Assembly (NCBI GenBank): GCA_016213235.1
Contig: JACRBE010000013.1
Span: 1 to 54,018, forward strand
Source of the DNA: Chlamydiales bacterium
Lineage (GTDB): Bacteria; Chlamydiota; Chlamydiia; Chlamydiales; JACRBE01
Length of the DNA: 54,018 nucleotides
Reading direction: 5' to 3'
The position numbers and the translations under genes were made by a program. Shown here in pieces: positions 24,767-33,483 of this stretch. The notes under the pieces are model-generated. The model saw only the letters and a list, made by a program, of their open reading frames with translations. It searched no databases and was not told where the DNA came from. Numbering within the stretch: position 1 is the stretch's first letter; the number at the start of each line of letters is the position of its first letter.

Positions 24767-25314
24767 ACTCTACAATACTAGCCCGCCGTAGTATAACAAC
24801 AGCTACCATGATTGATGTACTCCAAGTACTGTTAGGTGGTTGTCTTATTTCTTTGTTTGCAAAAGCAATGATTTACCTGCCATTTACACCGGTACCTATT
24901 GTTTTGCAAAATAGCTTAATACTATTAATAGCAGCTCATCTGGGAGCAAGAAAAGGCTTTTTAGCTACGCTTGTTTTTATTTTTCAAGGAGCAGTAGGCC
25001 TTCCTGTATTTGCAGGGGGTAGCGGCTCTCTTTTAACATTAATCGGCCCCACCGGTGGGTATATCATCGGATATGCCTTTGCTGCTTATTTAGTAGGATA
25101 TCTATTTCAACATACAAGAAAATTAACACCGATTAAAGCATTTATCTATTTTAGCACTGCTAACTTCTGCCTCATTCACCTTCTTGGTGTTTTTCAATTA
25201 GCATTCTTCATAGGATTGAAACAAGCAATACTGCTTGGATCTGCTCCATTTATTTTGGTTGATATCCTAAAGAATATGCTAATTGTGAAATGCTACTTTT
25301 TATCTAGACGCTAA
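24763..25314 (+). CDS. bioY: Biotin transporter substrate-binding subunit BioY
   Basis: A 183-residue membrane protein with about six hydrophobic segments. Hallmarks: YLPFTPVPIVLQNSLILLIAAHLGARKGFLATLVF, then GAVGLPVFAGGSGSL and GPTGGYIIGYAFAAYLVGYL. BioY is the S-component that captures biotin for an ECF transporter, and can work alone in some bacteria. No ATPase or EcfT gene adjoins it. The start overlaps the Nudix stop as ATGA, so the two are probably translated together. It is the last gene in the plus-strand run that begins at cutA. Confidence 0.93.
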   Translation: MNSTILARRSITTATMIDVLQVLLGGCLISLFAKAMIYLPFTPVPIVLQNSLILLIAAHLGARKGFLATLVFIFQGAVGLPVFAGGSGSLLTLIGPTGGYIIGYAFAAYLVGYLFQHTRKLTPIKAFIYFSTANFCLIHLLGVFQLAFFIGLKQAILLGSAPFILVDILKNMLIVKCYFLSRR

Positions 25315-25565
25315 CAAAGAAAAGAAGGCATTTTGCAATTTTCAGCAGAGCCTCTTTGTGCATTGATTGGTCTATCAAATAAAGGGATAGATGGTAGCCT
25401 TTGTATAGCTATACTACTGATGCGGTTTATTACTCCATCATCTATCTTATTCCTGAGGTCACTTGATCCACAAAAAGGATCACTTAATCGAACGCCTTCC
25501 ATATGCACTCCTCACATTTATAGAAGAAATGAAAATTCAATCTTTAAATGTTTTTAAAAAATAAT

Positions 25566-25796
25566 TCAACTTATTTTTTGTTTTTTTGAAAAAGGAATAA
25601 ATTCCGGAGTTCCTTCAGGTTTGTTTTTGGATACATCTCTTTCTGTCATCGCAGTAGATTGCTCAGTAATGGTTGCAGCGGTTCTTCTTATCATTTGTGC
25701 AAGCCTGTCAATCCTATTTGGAAGGGAAGTCTTCTGTTTTTTTTGCGAACTTGTTTCTCTATATGTGTGAGTTGGCTCCCCTACTCTTTTTACCAT
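25566..25796 (-). CDS. Small hydrophilic protein (76 aa), unknown
   Basis: A 76-residue reading frame supported by GGAG about 6 nt ahead of its ATG on the minus strand. The product is basic and polar, rich in Lys, Arg, Thr and Gln (for example TYRETSSQKKQK and IRRTAATITEQST). It has no membrane segment or signal peptide and I recognise no family. It follows another possible small frame at 25828-26045 on the same strand by 31 nt. A plus-strand frame overlaps part of it but has no RBS. It may be a small lineage-specific protein, or a chance frame. Confidence 0.4.
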   Translation of the reverse strand: MVKRVGEPTHTYRETSSQKKQKTSLPNRIDRLAQMIRRTAATITEQSTAMTERDVSKNKPEGTPEFIPFSKKQKIS

Positions 25797-25827
25797 TACG
25801 TTTCTCCGGTTGCGTTATATTTTGTTG

Positions 25828-26045
25828 TTATAAAAAAAAGTAGAAATAGTCAAATAAAAATAATGCAATCGGTGAAATAACGCCGGTAATGGCCCTAATT
25901 ATGATGATAAAAATGAATTTCTTTTGGCTGCGATAAAAAATCTTTATGGTAATCTGCTTCGATTTGGCTTCATCCAGATTGCCAGCATAACCGATAGTGT
26001 ACATCAATAGAGAAAGAAGAAAAAAAACATTGCTTCACGTTGCAT
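25828..26045 (-). pseudogene. Possible small membrane protein broken at an A8/T8 run
   Basis: On the minus strand an ATG at 26045, with AGGA 6 nt upstream, begins MQREAMFFF and stops after a few codons. If one base is added at the 8-base homopolymer (26020-26027) the frame continues as LLSLLMYTIGYAGNLDEAKSKQ and on to a hydrophobic C-terminal segment (FIFIIIIRAITGVISPIALF), ending at 25828. That would be a roughly 73-residue protein with a leader-like N-terminus and one membrane segment. It could be a frameshifted pseudogene, a homopolymer sequencing error, or a slippage-controlled gene. It lies just upstream of the 76-residue frame. Confidence 0.3.
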
Positions 26046-26294
26046 GATAAGTCCTGCAAAAGGAAAGGATTGGTCGTAAAACTTTCTCTTGTTTTTTTCA
26101 TCTAAAAACAAGTTAATATTTAAAATAGGAAATTTTGATATAAATAGAGATCTAATCGACATTAAATTAATATATAATAAATTTTAGCCTGTTTTTTTTA
26201 AATTTTGATTTTACAAAAGACAAATAAATTTCCTTTAGAAATAATCAATCTTTTTTTATTATTTCTTCTTTAAATTTAACTACAAGAGTTTCGT

Positions 26295-29012
26295 ATGATG
26301 AAGGATTTCTTCTTGCATATATTTGGATTGATCGTTCGGCTTTGTTTTAGAGTAAGGTATAAATTTCGGATCAAAAACAAAGGAGCGCTGCATCAGCCGA
26401 AATTAAAAAAAGGTGGATACTTAATATTACCTAACCACCCAGCAGAGATGGATCCTATTATCATGATGACTCTTCTTTGGGGGAAATATAAATTACGACC
26501 ACTGGTAGTAGAACACTTTTATTATTTTCCCGGTGCCAAAATCTTTATGGACGCTGCAAAAGCAATCGCTATCCCCAATTTTGAAAACTCAGTCAATCAG
26601 TGGAAAAAAGATAAAGGCGATAAAGCTTTTGAAATGGTTTTAGAAGGATTGAAAAAAGGAGAAAATTTTCTTGTTTATCCTTCAGGTCATTTAAGAAGAG
26701 GATCAAAAGAAGTAGTGGGTGGTAGCTCGTTTGTTTATAACATTATCCAGGCATATCCTGAGGTAAATATCCTGATGGTGCGCATGAGTGGTCTTTGGGG
26801 AAGCTCTTTTTCTAGGGCCATTACAGGTAGTGTACCACATTTTTGGAAAGTTGTTCTCAAAGCGATATGGACTGTCATAAAAAATGGTATTTTCTTTGTA
26901 CCAAAGAGAGTGGTTGAAGTTGAATATTATAATCCTGGTGAGCGTTTTCCCTACCATGGCTCTAAACTGGAAATCAACCAGTTTTTGCAAAACTTTTATA
27001 ACCGTTACCTAGATGATAAAAATAAAGTAGTCAGTGAAGAACCATTAAAGCTAGTATCGTATAGTTTCTATCGAAAAGATTTACCAAAATATGTTGCAGC
27101 ACTAGAAGATAAATCCAATTTGAAGGTACAGGTAAAATTATCTCTTGATGAAAAAAAGAAGATCTTAAAGAAAGTATCTGAGCTTGCTGAAGTATCTGTT
27201 AGTGATATTGATGAGGAAAAAGATCTCTCTCTTGACCTTGGGCTTGATTCCTTAGATATCGCAAACCTATATGTCTATATCACCGAAGAATTTGATGTGG
27301 TTTCTAAAATAGAACCAGGTGAGCTAAAAAAGGTCTATGACTTGTTTGTTCTTGCTGCTGACCAAAAAAAATCAGTACGTCATGGTCAACAGTATGATAA
27401 CACTAAGACAGTTAGTTGGATAGAAGAAAAAAAGAGACCGGAGCCTCAACTGGGATTTGGTAAAACTATACCGGAGGTGTTTTTCAATACTGCAGAAAGA
27501 ATGAAAAATTATGTTGCTTGCGCCGATGCTAATTCAGGAATACTTACCTATAAACGACTTTTGCTCGGAGCACTTATCTTATCTAATAAAATAAAAAAAT
27601 TACCCGGTCAATATATTGGCATCATGCTCCCATCCTCTGTTGGGGTCTATCTGATGATTCTTGCATGTCAAATTGCTAAAAAAACAACGGTTATGTTGAA
27701 TTGGACAGCAGGGATAAGATCATTAAAGTATGCTGTAGAATTACTTGATATTCAAGTAATACTCAGTGCTCGTAAATTTTTAGATCGATTAGAGCATTTA
27801 CAACTCGAAGAAATAGAAAAAAAACTATATTTAGTAGAAGACATAAGAAAATCAATATCTCTTATAGATAAACTAAAGGCTCTCCTACTCTCGAAAAAAT
27901 CAACCAAACGATTGGTGAAGAGTTTGGGCTTAGACCATGTAAAAGAAACAGATCCAGCAGTTGTGTTATTTACATCTGGCACAGAATCATATCCAAAAGC
28001 AGTGCCACTGTCGCATAAGAATATTTTAACGAATCAATCCATATCATTAAATACCATTGAGCTAAAAGCAAGTGATGTGTTGTATGGAGTTCTCCCTCCT
28101 TTTCATTCCTTTGGATTTACTGTAACGGGACTCTTACCATTGCTAGGGGGTTTTAGAGTTTATTTTGCTCCAGATCCAACAGATGGTCATGCAATGGCAC
28201 AAGATATCAAACACTGGAAAGCTACTGTAATATGTTTAGCACCAAGTTTTTACACGAACCTGCTAAAACTTGCAACAAAAGAGGATCTGAAAACGATACG
28301 ATTATTTGTCTCTGGTGCAGAAAAGGCATCTAATGAATTAAAACAAATGATCTGGGATTTAAATGACGATAATGCCTTCTTGGAAGGATATGGTATTACA
28401 GAATGCTCACCGGTGGTTTCCATCTGTGATCGAGAAGATCCTATTGGTGTTGGCAAGCCAATTGCTAATTTAGATGTGTGTGTCATTCATATAGATACTC
28501 ATGAAGTATTGCCGAGGGGAAAAGTAGGAGAGTTTTGTATCCATGGTCCTTCTGTATTTTATGGATATTTGGGGACTCCAGGAAGAGATCCTTTTATCGA
28601 AATAAAAGGGAAAAAATGGTACCGCAGTGGTGATATTGGTTATTTAGATGAAAAGGGAAATATTATTTTACAAGGTAGATTAAAACGCTTTGTGAAAATT
28701 GGTGGAGAAATGATCTCCTTGACTGCTATTGAGGAGGAATTAGTTCAGCAATCGAGTGGAAGAGGATGGCTCACTAATCAGGATGATGCCGCAAAAGCAT
28801 TTGTTCTTTGTGTAAAAGAATTAGAAAATGGGAAACCTCATATGGTACTCTTTACTACAACAAGAGTAACCAAAGAAGAGATCAACTCTTTACTTAGAGA
28901 GTCTGGATTTGGAAGAATTGTTAAAATATCAGAGGTAAGAATATTGGATGAAATTCCTCTCTTAGGCACCGGTAAGATCAATTATAGACAACTTAGTGAA
29001 ATGGTAAAATAA
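26295..29012 (+). CDS. Fused PlsC-type acyltransferase, acyl carrier protein and AMP-dependent acyl ligase
   Basis: A 905-residue multidomain protein. Residues about 1-230 form an LPLAT/PlsC acyltransferase with the HX4D motif at His48-Asp53 (NHPAEMDP) and YPSGHLRRGSKE. Residues about 280-360 form an acyl carrier domain with the phosphopantetheine site LGLDSLDIANL (Ser319). The rest is an AMP-forming ligase: VVLFTSGTESYPKAVPLSHKN near 555-575, EGYGITECSP, YRSGDIGYLDEKGNIILQGR and a C-terminal lysine in LGTGKINYRQ. It should activate a fatty acid, load it on the built-in ACP and transfer it to a lysophospholipid, like Aas. In Chlamydia the acyltransferase and Aas-like ligase are separate genes as far as I know. 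cysS starts 3 nt after the stop. Confidence 0.85.
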   Translation: MMKDFFLHIFGLIVRLCFRVRYKFRIKNKGALHQPKLKKGGYLILPNHPAEMDPIIMMTLLWGKYKLRPLVVEHFYYFPGAKIFMDAAKAIAIPNFENSVNQWKKDKGDKAFEMVLEGLKKGENFLVYPSGHLRRGSKEVVGGSSFVYNIIQAYPEVNILMVRMSGLWGSSFSRAITGSVPHFWKVVLKAIWTVIKNGIFFVPKRVVEVEYYNPGERFPYHGSKLEINQFLQNFYNRYLDDKNKVVSEEPLKLVSYSFYRKDLPKYVAALEDKSNLKVQVKLSLDEKKKILKKVSELAEVSVSDIDEEKDLSLDLGLDSLDIANLYVYITEEFDVVSKIEPGELKKVYDLFVLAADQKKSVRHGQQYDNTKTVSWIEEKKRPEPQLGFGKTIPEVFFNTAERMKNYVACADANSGILTYKRLLLGALILSNKIKKLPGQYIGIMLPSSVGVYLMILACQIAKKTTVMLNWTAGIRSLKYAVELLDIQVILSARKFLDRLEHLQLEEIEKKLYLVEDIRKSISLIDKLKALLLSKKSTKRLVKSLGLDHVKETDPAVVLFTSGTESYPKAVPLSHKNILTNQSISLNTIELKASDVLYGVLPPFHSFGFTVTGLLPLLGGFRVYFAPDPTDGHAMAQDIKHWKATVICLAPSFYTNLLKLATKEDLKTIRLFVSGAEKASNELKQMIWDLNDDNAFLEGYGITECSPVVSICDREDPIGVGKPIANLDVCVIHIDTHEVLPRGKVGEFCIHGPSVFYGYLGTPGRDPFIEIKGKKWYRSGDIGYLDEKGNIILQGRLKRFVKIGGEMISLTAIEEELVQQSSGRGWLTNQDDAAKAFVLCVKELENGKPHMVLFTTTRVTKEEINSLLRESGFGRIVKISEVRILDEIPLLGTGKINYRQLSEMVK

Positions 29013-29015
29013 TAC

Positions 29016-30425
29016 ATGGACATTTTACTCTTTAATTCTGAAACAAAGACAAAAGAAATATTTCACCCTCTTCATCCAAAGAAGGTGTTAATGTATACTT
29101 GCGGCCCTACGGTTTACAATTTTGCTCATATTGGAAATTTTCGCACTTATGTCTTTGAAGATCTTTTAAAAAGGATGCTAAAATTTTTTGGCTACAATGT
29201 TTATCAAGTAATGAATATTACCGACGTCGATGATAAAACAATTAAAGGGGCGCTTGCGGAAAAAGTATCTCTTCACACATTTACAGAAAAATATACACAG
29301 GCATTTTTTGAAGATCTTCTTACTCTTGGAATAGATAAAGCAGACAAGTATCCAAAAGCCACTGACTACATCCCTCAAATGGTTGAGATGATTGAGACTC
29401 TTGTTGGACAGCAGGTAGCTTATGTGAGCAGTGATCATAACGTTTACTTTAACATTCGTAAATTCGATAAGTACGGCAGGCTGTCACATCTTTGCCTCGA
29501 TGAGTTAAAAGAAGGGGCTTCCAACCGAGTGAACTTAGATGAGTATGAAAGAGAGATGGCATCTGATTTTGTTCTTTGGAAAGCCTATGATCCCAAGCGG
29601 GATGGAGATATCTATTGGGATAGCCCTTTTGGCAAAGGAAGACCCGGTTGGCATATTGAATGCTCCGCAATGGCAATCAGCCTGCTTGGAGAGTCCATTG
29701 ATATCCACTGCGGTGGTGTAGATAATATCTTCCCTCACCATGAAAATGAGATTGCACAGTCAGAATGTGTTACCAAAAAGAGATTTGTAACGTATTGGCT
29801 GCATGCACAGCATCTTGTTGTAGATGGAAAGAAAATGTCCAAAAGCCTTGGTAATTTTTTTACTCTAAGAGATCTGCTACAAAAAAACTTTTCCGGTAGT
29901 GTTATTCGATTTGCCCTATTGCAAACACACTATAGAAACAAACTCAATTTTACTTTTCAGGGACTAGAAGCTGCAAAACAATCCCTGCTGCGCCTCAAAG
30001 ATTTTATCGATCGTCTTAAAGGTATCGAACAACAAGATAGTGAGGATATTGAGACTTTACTTAACACCACTTATGACTTATTTGCTAGCGCCATAGCAGA
30101 TGATCTTAATATTTCACTCTCTCTTGCTACCATTTTTGACCTTCTCAGAGTGATGAATGGACTGATGGATGAAAATAAAATCGGAGTAAATGCTGCAAAA
30201 GCCACATTGTCACTACTACAAAAATTCGATGCGGTGCTTCATATTCTTCCCTTCACAACAGAGCAGGACTTTATTCCAAAAGAAGTGTTTGCAGCACTGG
30301 AAGAGAGAACACAAGCCAGAAAAAATAAAGATTTCAAATTGGCTGACTTCTATCGAGATACCATTGAAAAAATGGGGTATATCATTGAAGATACGAAAGA
30401 GGGTCCTAAATTAAAAAAACAATAA
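29016..30425 (+). CDS. cysS: Cysteinyl-tRNA synthetase
   Basis: A 469-residue class I aminoacyl-tRNA synthetase. The HIGH-type motif is AHIGNFRTYVFEDLL at about 38-52. The zinc ligands are in MYTCGPTV, HIECSAMA and the GGVDNIFPHHENEIAQSEC segment. KKMSKSLGNF gives the KMSKS loop near residue 271. The C-terminal helical domain follows and ends with LKKQ. It charges tRNA-Cys, whose gene is also in the window (3654-3725). Length is normal. Confidence 0.98.
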   Translation: MDILLFNSETKTKEIFHPLHPKKVLMYTCGPTVYNFAHIGNFRTYVFEDLLKRMLKFFGYNVYQVMNITDVDDKTIKGALAEKVSLHTFTEKYTQAFFEDLLTLGIDKADKYPKATDYIPQMVEMIETLVGQQVAYVSSDHNVYFNIRKFDKYGRLSHLCLDELKEGASNRVNLDEYEREMASDFVLWKAYDPKRDGDIYWDSPFGKGRPGWHIECSAMAISLLGESIDIHCGGVDNIFPHHENEIAQSECVTKKRFVTYWLHAQHLVVDGKKMSKSLGNFFTLRDLLQKNFSGSVIRFALLQTHYRNKLNFTFQGLEAAKQSLLRLKDFIDRLKGIEQQDSEDIETLLNTTYDLFASAIADDLNISLSLATIFDLLRVMNGLMDENKIGVNAAKATLSLLQKFDAVLHILPFTTEQDFIPKEVFAALEERTQARKNKDFKLADFYRDTIEKMGYIIEDTKEGPKLKKQ

Positions 30426-30472
30426 TTTTATCTTTTAAGTAGAAAAATTTTTTGAAAGAGCGCATCCTTAAC

Positions 30473-31030
30473 ATGATCTTTACAACACAAGATCATGTGA
30501 GGTTATGTATGACAATATCAAGTTATCCTATTATAGATTATCACTTACGGCTGGAACTGGCCGCAAGTGTATTATGTCATGTTGACGATCTGGTAAAAGA
30601 AAGCATAGAAGCAAAAATAAGACAAAGAATCATGGCTTTTAACGAAGCTATCTATGCAGAAAATATCATACGAATGTATGCCTTGGCCAGAAGAGAACCT
30701 TTAGTGTTATGTCGGGGAGCTTCTGATAAAAGGCTTCCAATGGACCATATCGTGCAGCATAGAAACGAACAATTGATAATTGAGGCATTAAAACTAGGTG
30801 TTGACCCAGATATCGCCGATGAGCCCGATTTGCATTTAGTCCATGTGTTGGCACGCTTAGGATATATAAAAGCTCTTTGCTGCGCTATTTTATGTAGACA
30901 GGTCGATATAAATGTAACAGTAGCTCATGGAAAATATAAAGGCTGGAAGCCGATTGACTTTGCAATAACATATCACCAGGGAAAAATGGTCAAATATATC
31001 ATGGATATATCAAGGCAACGAGTGGTTTGA
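30473..31030 (+). CDS. Ankyrin-repeat-like protein, unknown
   Basis: A 185-residue protein from ATG 30473 (a TTG at 30452 would add seven residues; no clear RBS for either). The first half is helical without recognised motifs. The second half has two or three degenerate ankyrin-like units: LGVDPDIADEPDLHLVHVLARLGYIKALCCAI and VDINVTVAHG followed by WKPIDFAITYHQGKMVKYI. Ankyrin proteins are common host-interaction factors in intracellular bacteria, but nothing here proves secretion. It follows cysS and is convergent with lysS, separated by repeat elements. Confidence 0.6.
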   Translation: MIFTTQDHVRLCMTISSYPIIDYHLRLELAASVLCHVDDLVKESIEAKIRQRIMAFNEAIYAENIIRMYALARREPLVLCRGASDKRLPMDHIVQHRNEQLIIEALKLGVDPDIADEPDLHLVHVLARLGYIKALCCAILCRQVDINVTVAHGKYKGWKPIDFAITYHQGKMVKYIMDISRQRVV

Positions 31031-31123
31031 TATATAGGTCTTGGAAATGTAGTTAGTTCCAAGATATTCAAAAAATCATTTTCTTTTGTAAATTAATATT
31101 GCCTAACCTATTAATTGCTAATA

Positions 31124-31176
31124 TACTGTAATGCAATCCATGTTTTTATGTGAAAATAGTGGATTGCATTACAGTA
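31124..31176. repeat. 17-bp perfect inverted repeat (53-bp palindromic element)
   Basis: TACTGTAATGCAATCCA (31124-31140) is exactly complementary to 31160-31176, with a 19-nt loop. No T-run follows, so it is a poor terminator. Its right end shares the TA with the neighbouring MITE-like element, suggesting that the latter inserted at the edge of this palindrome or that both are mobile. Confidence 0.75.
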
Positions 31177-31338
31177 GACTTCTTGCGTAATTCCATTCGG
31201 CAGTTTAAGTCGCCATTTTTGGCAGATTTTTGTCCTTACTCGTTCTCTACCCTTTAGGTATGTCTTCCTTGCTCGGTACAAAAATCTACAGAAAAACCAT
31301 CGATTTCTCCAGCCAAAGCGAGTTACGCAAGAAGTCTA
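31175..31338. mobile_element. MITE-like element with 16-bp perfect terminal inverted repeats
   Basis: TAGACTTCTTGCGTAA (31175-31190) is exactly complementary to 31323-31338. The similarity between the two halves continues imperfectly inward (for example CAGATTTTTGTCC versus GTAGATTTTTGTACC read from the other end), so the whole 164 bp can fold on itself. The outermost bases are TA at both ends, as expected for a TA target duplication of IS630/Tc1-mariner-type elements. No coding capacity. It ends 4 nt before the lysS stop codon. Confidence 0.65.
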
Positions 31339-31342
31339 TTAA

Positions 31343-32932
31343 TTAATCTTCATTTCGCATCAGAGGAAAAAATAATACATCGCGGATAGAGGTCTCACCA
31401 AGCATTAACATAACCAGACGATCTACCCCAAGACCAAGTCCTGCAGTAGGAGGCATCCCCTGGCAAATGGCCTCCACAAAATCCTCATCCATAGGATGGG
31501 CCTCTTCATTGCCAGCCTCTTTTTTTGCTGCTTGCTGTACGAGCAACTCCCGTTGTAAAATCGGATCGTTTAATTCAGAATAGGAATTGCAAAATTCAAA
31601 ACCCAGTATAAAGGTCTCAAATCTCTCTACAAAATTCTCTTTTCTCAAGGCAGGATCACGATGTAGCTTACAAAGAGGTGTTGTTTCAATAGGATGATCA
31701 ATAATATGATGTGGTTGAACAAGATGATGTTCAACCAGCTCTTCAAATAAAAAGGCTATTATTTCTCCACGAGAAGCTGCAGTTAGAGTCTCTTTTTTTA
31801 GGTCTGTTTTTTCTGAAAGAATAGTTTTAATTTCCAGGTCGGATAATAAATCTACATCAATACCCGCATAGGTTTTAATGCTATCTTTCATTGAGATGCG
31901 GATCCATGGAGTTTTTAAATCAATCTCATGTTCATTGCCATTTTTATCAAATCTTTTACCAAGTTTTGTGGTGCCATAAAGTTTTTTTGCAAGAAAAGCA
32001 AAAAGGTTTTCTGATAGCTCCATCATATTATTGTAATCCCAGTTAGCAGCATATAACTCTAGTTCTGTAAATTCGGGATTATGTGTTTTATCTATACCTT
32101 CGTTTCTAAATACCTTGCCCATTTCAAATACACGGTTAAATCCGCCTACAATCAATTGTTTCAAAGGTATTTCCAGAGAAATACGCAAAAACATTTTTTG
32201 ATGGTCTAAAGCATTTAGATGAGTAGTAAATGGTTTTGCTGCAGCCCCACCATATGTATTTTGTAATACCGGCGTTTCTACTTCCAGAAAGTTTAGATCC
32301 GTAAGGTATTCTCGAATAGCAGCTAGAATATGGGTTCTTTTTTTAAACGTTTCAATGATATCTTTATTGGAAATGAGATCTACCCATCGTTTTCTATAAC
32401 GAACACCCTTGTCGGTGAGACCAGCATGTTTGTCCGGCAAAGGCAGCAGAGTCTTACACAAAAGAGTGACATGTTTTGCATAGATCGTCAGCTCTCCTTT
32501 TTGTGTTCTAAATAAATGACCCTCTACTCCAAGTATGTCCCCAAGATCGACCTTTTTTTCAATAAATTTGATAGGGGCAGCAGGAGGTGTGGCACAGGTT
32601 GGATCATATCCGGTTACAGAGGTGTGATCTCTATTAAACAATATCTGGATACGCCCCGTTTCATCCTGCAAATGAGCAAAAGCATTTTTACCCATGGCAC
32701 GAAATAATACCAGCCTACCACTAAGTTTGGTAAAGGGAGTTTTTCCTACCTCTGCATCTTCAAAGTGTCCAACAGGATTATCCTTGTACTCATCTTCCAA
32801 TAAGGAAGAGTGGGCTTTTGGCTCAAAATGGTGAGGATAAGGATCAATGCCAAGAGCTCTAATCTCATTTAATTTTTCTACTCTGTTTCTATACTCTTCA
32901 AAATGGTGGTATTCCGGTTCTTTGTTTTCCAT
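31343..32932 (-). CDS. lysS: Lysyl-tRNA synthetase, class II
   Basis: A 529-residue class II synthetase. The N-terminal OB-fold (ALGIDPYPHHF, then SGRLVLFRAMGKNAFAHLQDETGRIQI) binds the anticodon. The catalytic domain has FLEVETPVLQNTYGGAAAKPF (motif 1), VFRNEGIDKTHNPEFTELELYAA (motif 2) and GLGLGVDRLVMLMLG (motif 3). Length is normal. It is transcribed toward the ankyrin-like gene and stops 4 nt after the MITE-like element. Confidence 0.98.
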   Translation of the reverse strand: MENKEPEYHHFEEYRNRVEKLNEIRALGIDPYPHHFEPKAHSSLLEDEYKDNPVGHFEDAEVGKTPFTKLSGRLVLFRAMGKNAFAHLQDETGRIQILFNRDHTSVTGYDPTCATPPAAPIKFIEKKVDLGDILGVEGHLFRTQKGELTIYAKHVTLLCKTLLPLPDKHAGLTDKGVRYRKRWVDLISNKDIIETFKKRTHILAAIREYLTDLNFLEVETPVLQNTYGGAAAKPFTTHLNALDHQKMFLRISLEIPLKQLIVGGFNRVFEMGKVFRNEGIDKTHNPEFTELELYAANWDYNNMMELSENLFAFLAKKLYGTTKLGKRFDKNGNEHEIDLKTPWIRISMKDSIKTYAGIDVDLLSDLEIKTILSEKTDLKKETLTAASRGEIIAFLFEELVEHHLVQPHHIIDHPIETTPLCKLHRDPALRKENFVERFETFILGFEFCNSYSELNDPILQRELLVQQAAKKEAGNEEAHPMDEDFVEAICQGMPPTAGLGLGVDRLVMLMLGETSIRDVLFFPLMRNED

Positions 32933-33005
32933 AACGCTTCGTGTAAATGATTAATGCAAATACCAATAAAATAATCGATTTGCTTTATTTTTGAAATGAT
33001 TAACT

Positions 33006-33389
33006 TTATATGTGACTTCTTAAGTGAGTATGCTTCCAGTTATCACTATGTTTTAATCCAAGCCCCAGGAGGCGATCAAAATTGATATGGGAAAACCATA
33101 TAATCCCAATAAAAAGAAGCAGAGGTATATGTAGCATCAAACCCAGAGTAGCAAGTATGATAGGAAACACTTCCGTATGAGTTAAATTATAGGATATAGT
33201 GCCTATAGTTACTCCAAGGAAATAGCCCAGTAATCCAATGTCTGCAACAAAAAATAAAATAATAAACAACAGCCATGATCCATGGAGATAATGAAACAGG
33301 TATAAACTGGCAAGAAATAGCGCTAATCCTTCTAAACGGAGGATGGCAATTACTCCTTTTCCACTATTGTGCTTTTTAAAAAATTCCAT
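33006..33389 (-). CDS. DUF4260-family membrane protein
   Basis: A 127-residue protein with about four hydrophobic segments. The pattern RLEGLALFLASLYLFHYL, FVADIGLLGYFLGVTIGTISYNLTHTEVFP and IIWFSHINFDRLLGLGLKHSDNWKHTHL is the DUF4260 signature, including the conserved LGYGLKY-like and DTHL-like ends. The family is inner-membrane and of unknown function. It has 94 nt upstream to the toxin gene and 73 nt downstream to lysS; both are on the same strand. Confidence 0.85.
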   Translation of the reverse strand: MEFFKKHNSGKGVIAILRLEGLALFLASLYLFHYLHGSWLLFIILFFVADIGLLGYFLGVTIGTISYNLTHTEVFPIILATLGLMLHIPLLLFIGIIWFSHINFDRLLGLGLKHSDNWKHTHLRSHI

Positions 33390-33483
33390 CTATATATTAA
33401 CCTACTTGTTTGAAATGCAATATAAAGGTTAGGTTTTTTAGAGTAAAATATATTTAAAAGAAAAATTGAGATTGTGTTCCTTG

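Larger units (their letters stand above)
25315..26294. other. Low-coding intergenic stretch between bioY and the acyltransferase-ACP-ligase gene
   Basis: About 980 nt. It holds the two small minus-strand frames listed separately. At 25333-25557 a plus-strand frame and at 25311-25508 a minus-strand frame are open on opposite strands, neither with an RBS nor recognisable similarity; I do not call them. The last 200 nt before 26295 are highly A+T-rich and presumably contain the promoter of the next gene. Confidence 0.4.

Noticed and set aside
25311..25557. Overlapping frames on both strands after bioY
   Set aside because: Neither has an RBS or similarity that I recognise; both open by chance in the same segment, so I could not choose one.
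30666..30854. Minus-strand frame in the ankyrin-like gene
   Set aside because: Antisense shadow without RBS; the plus frame has repeat-like structure.
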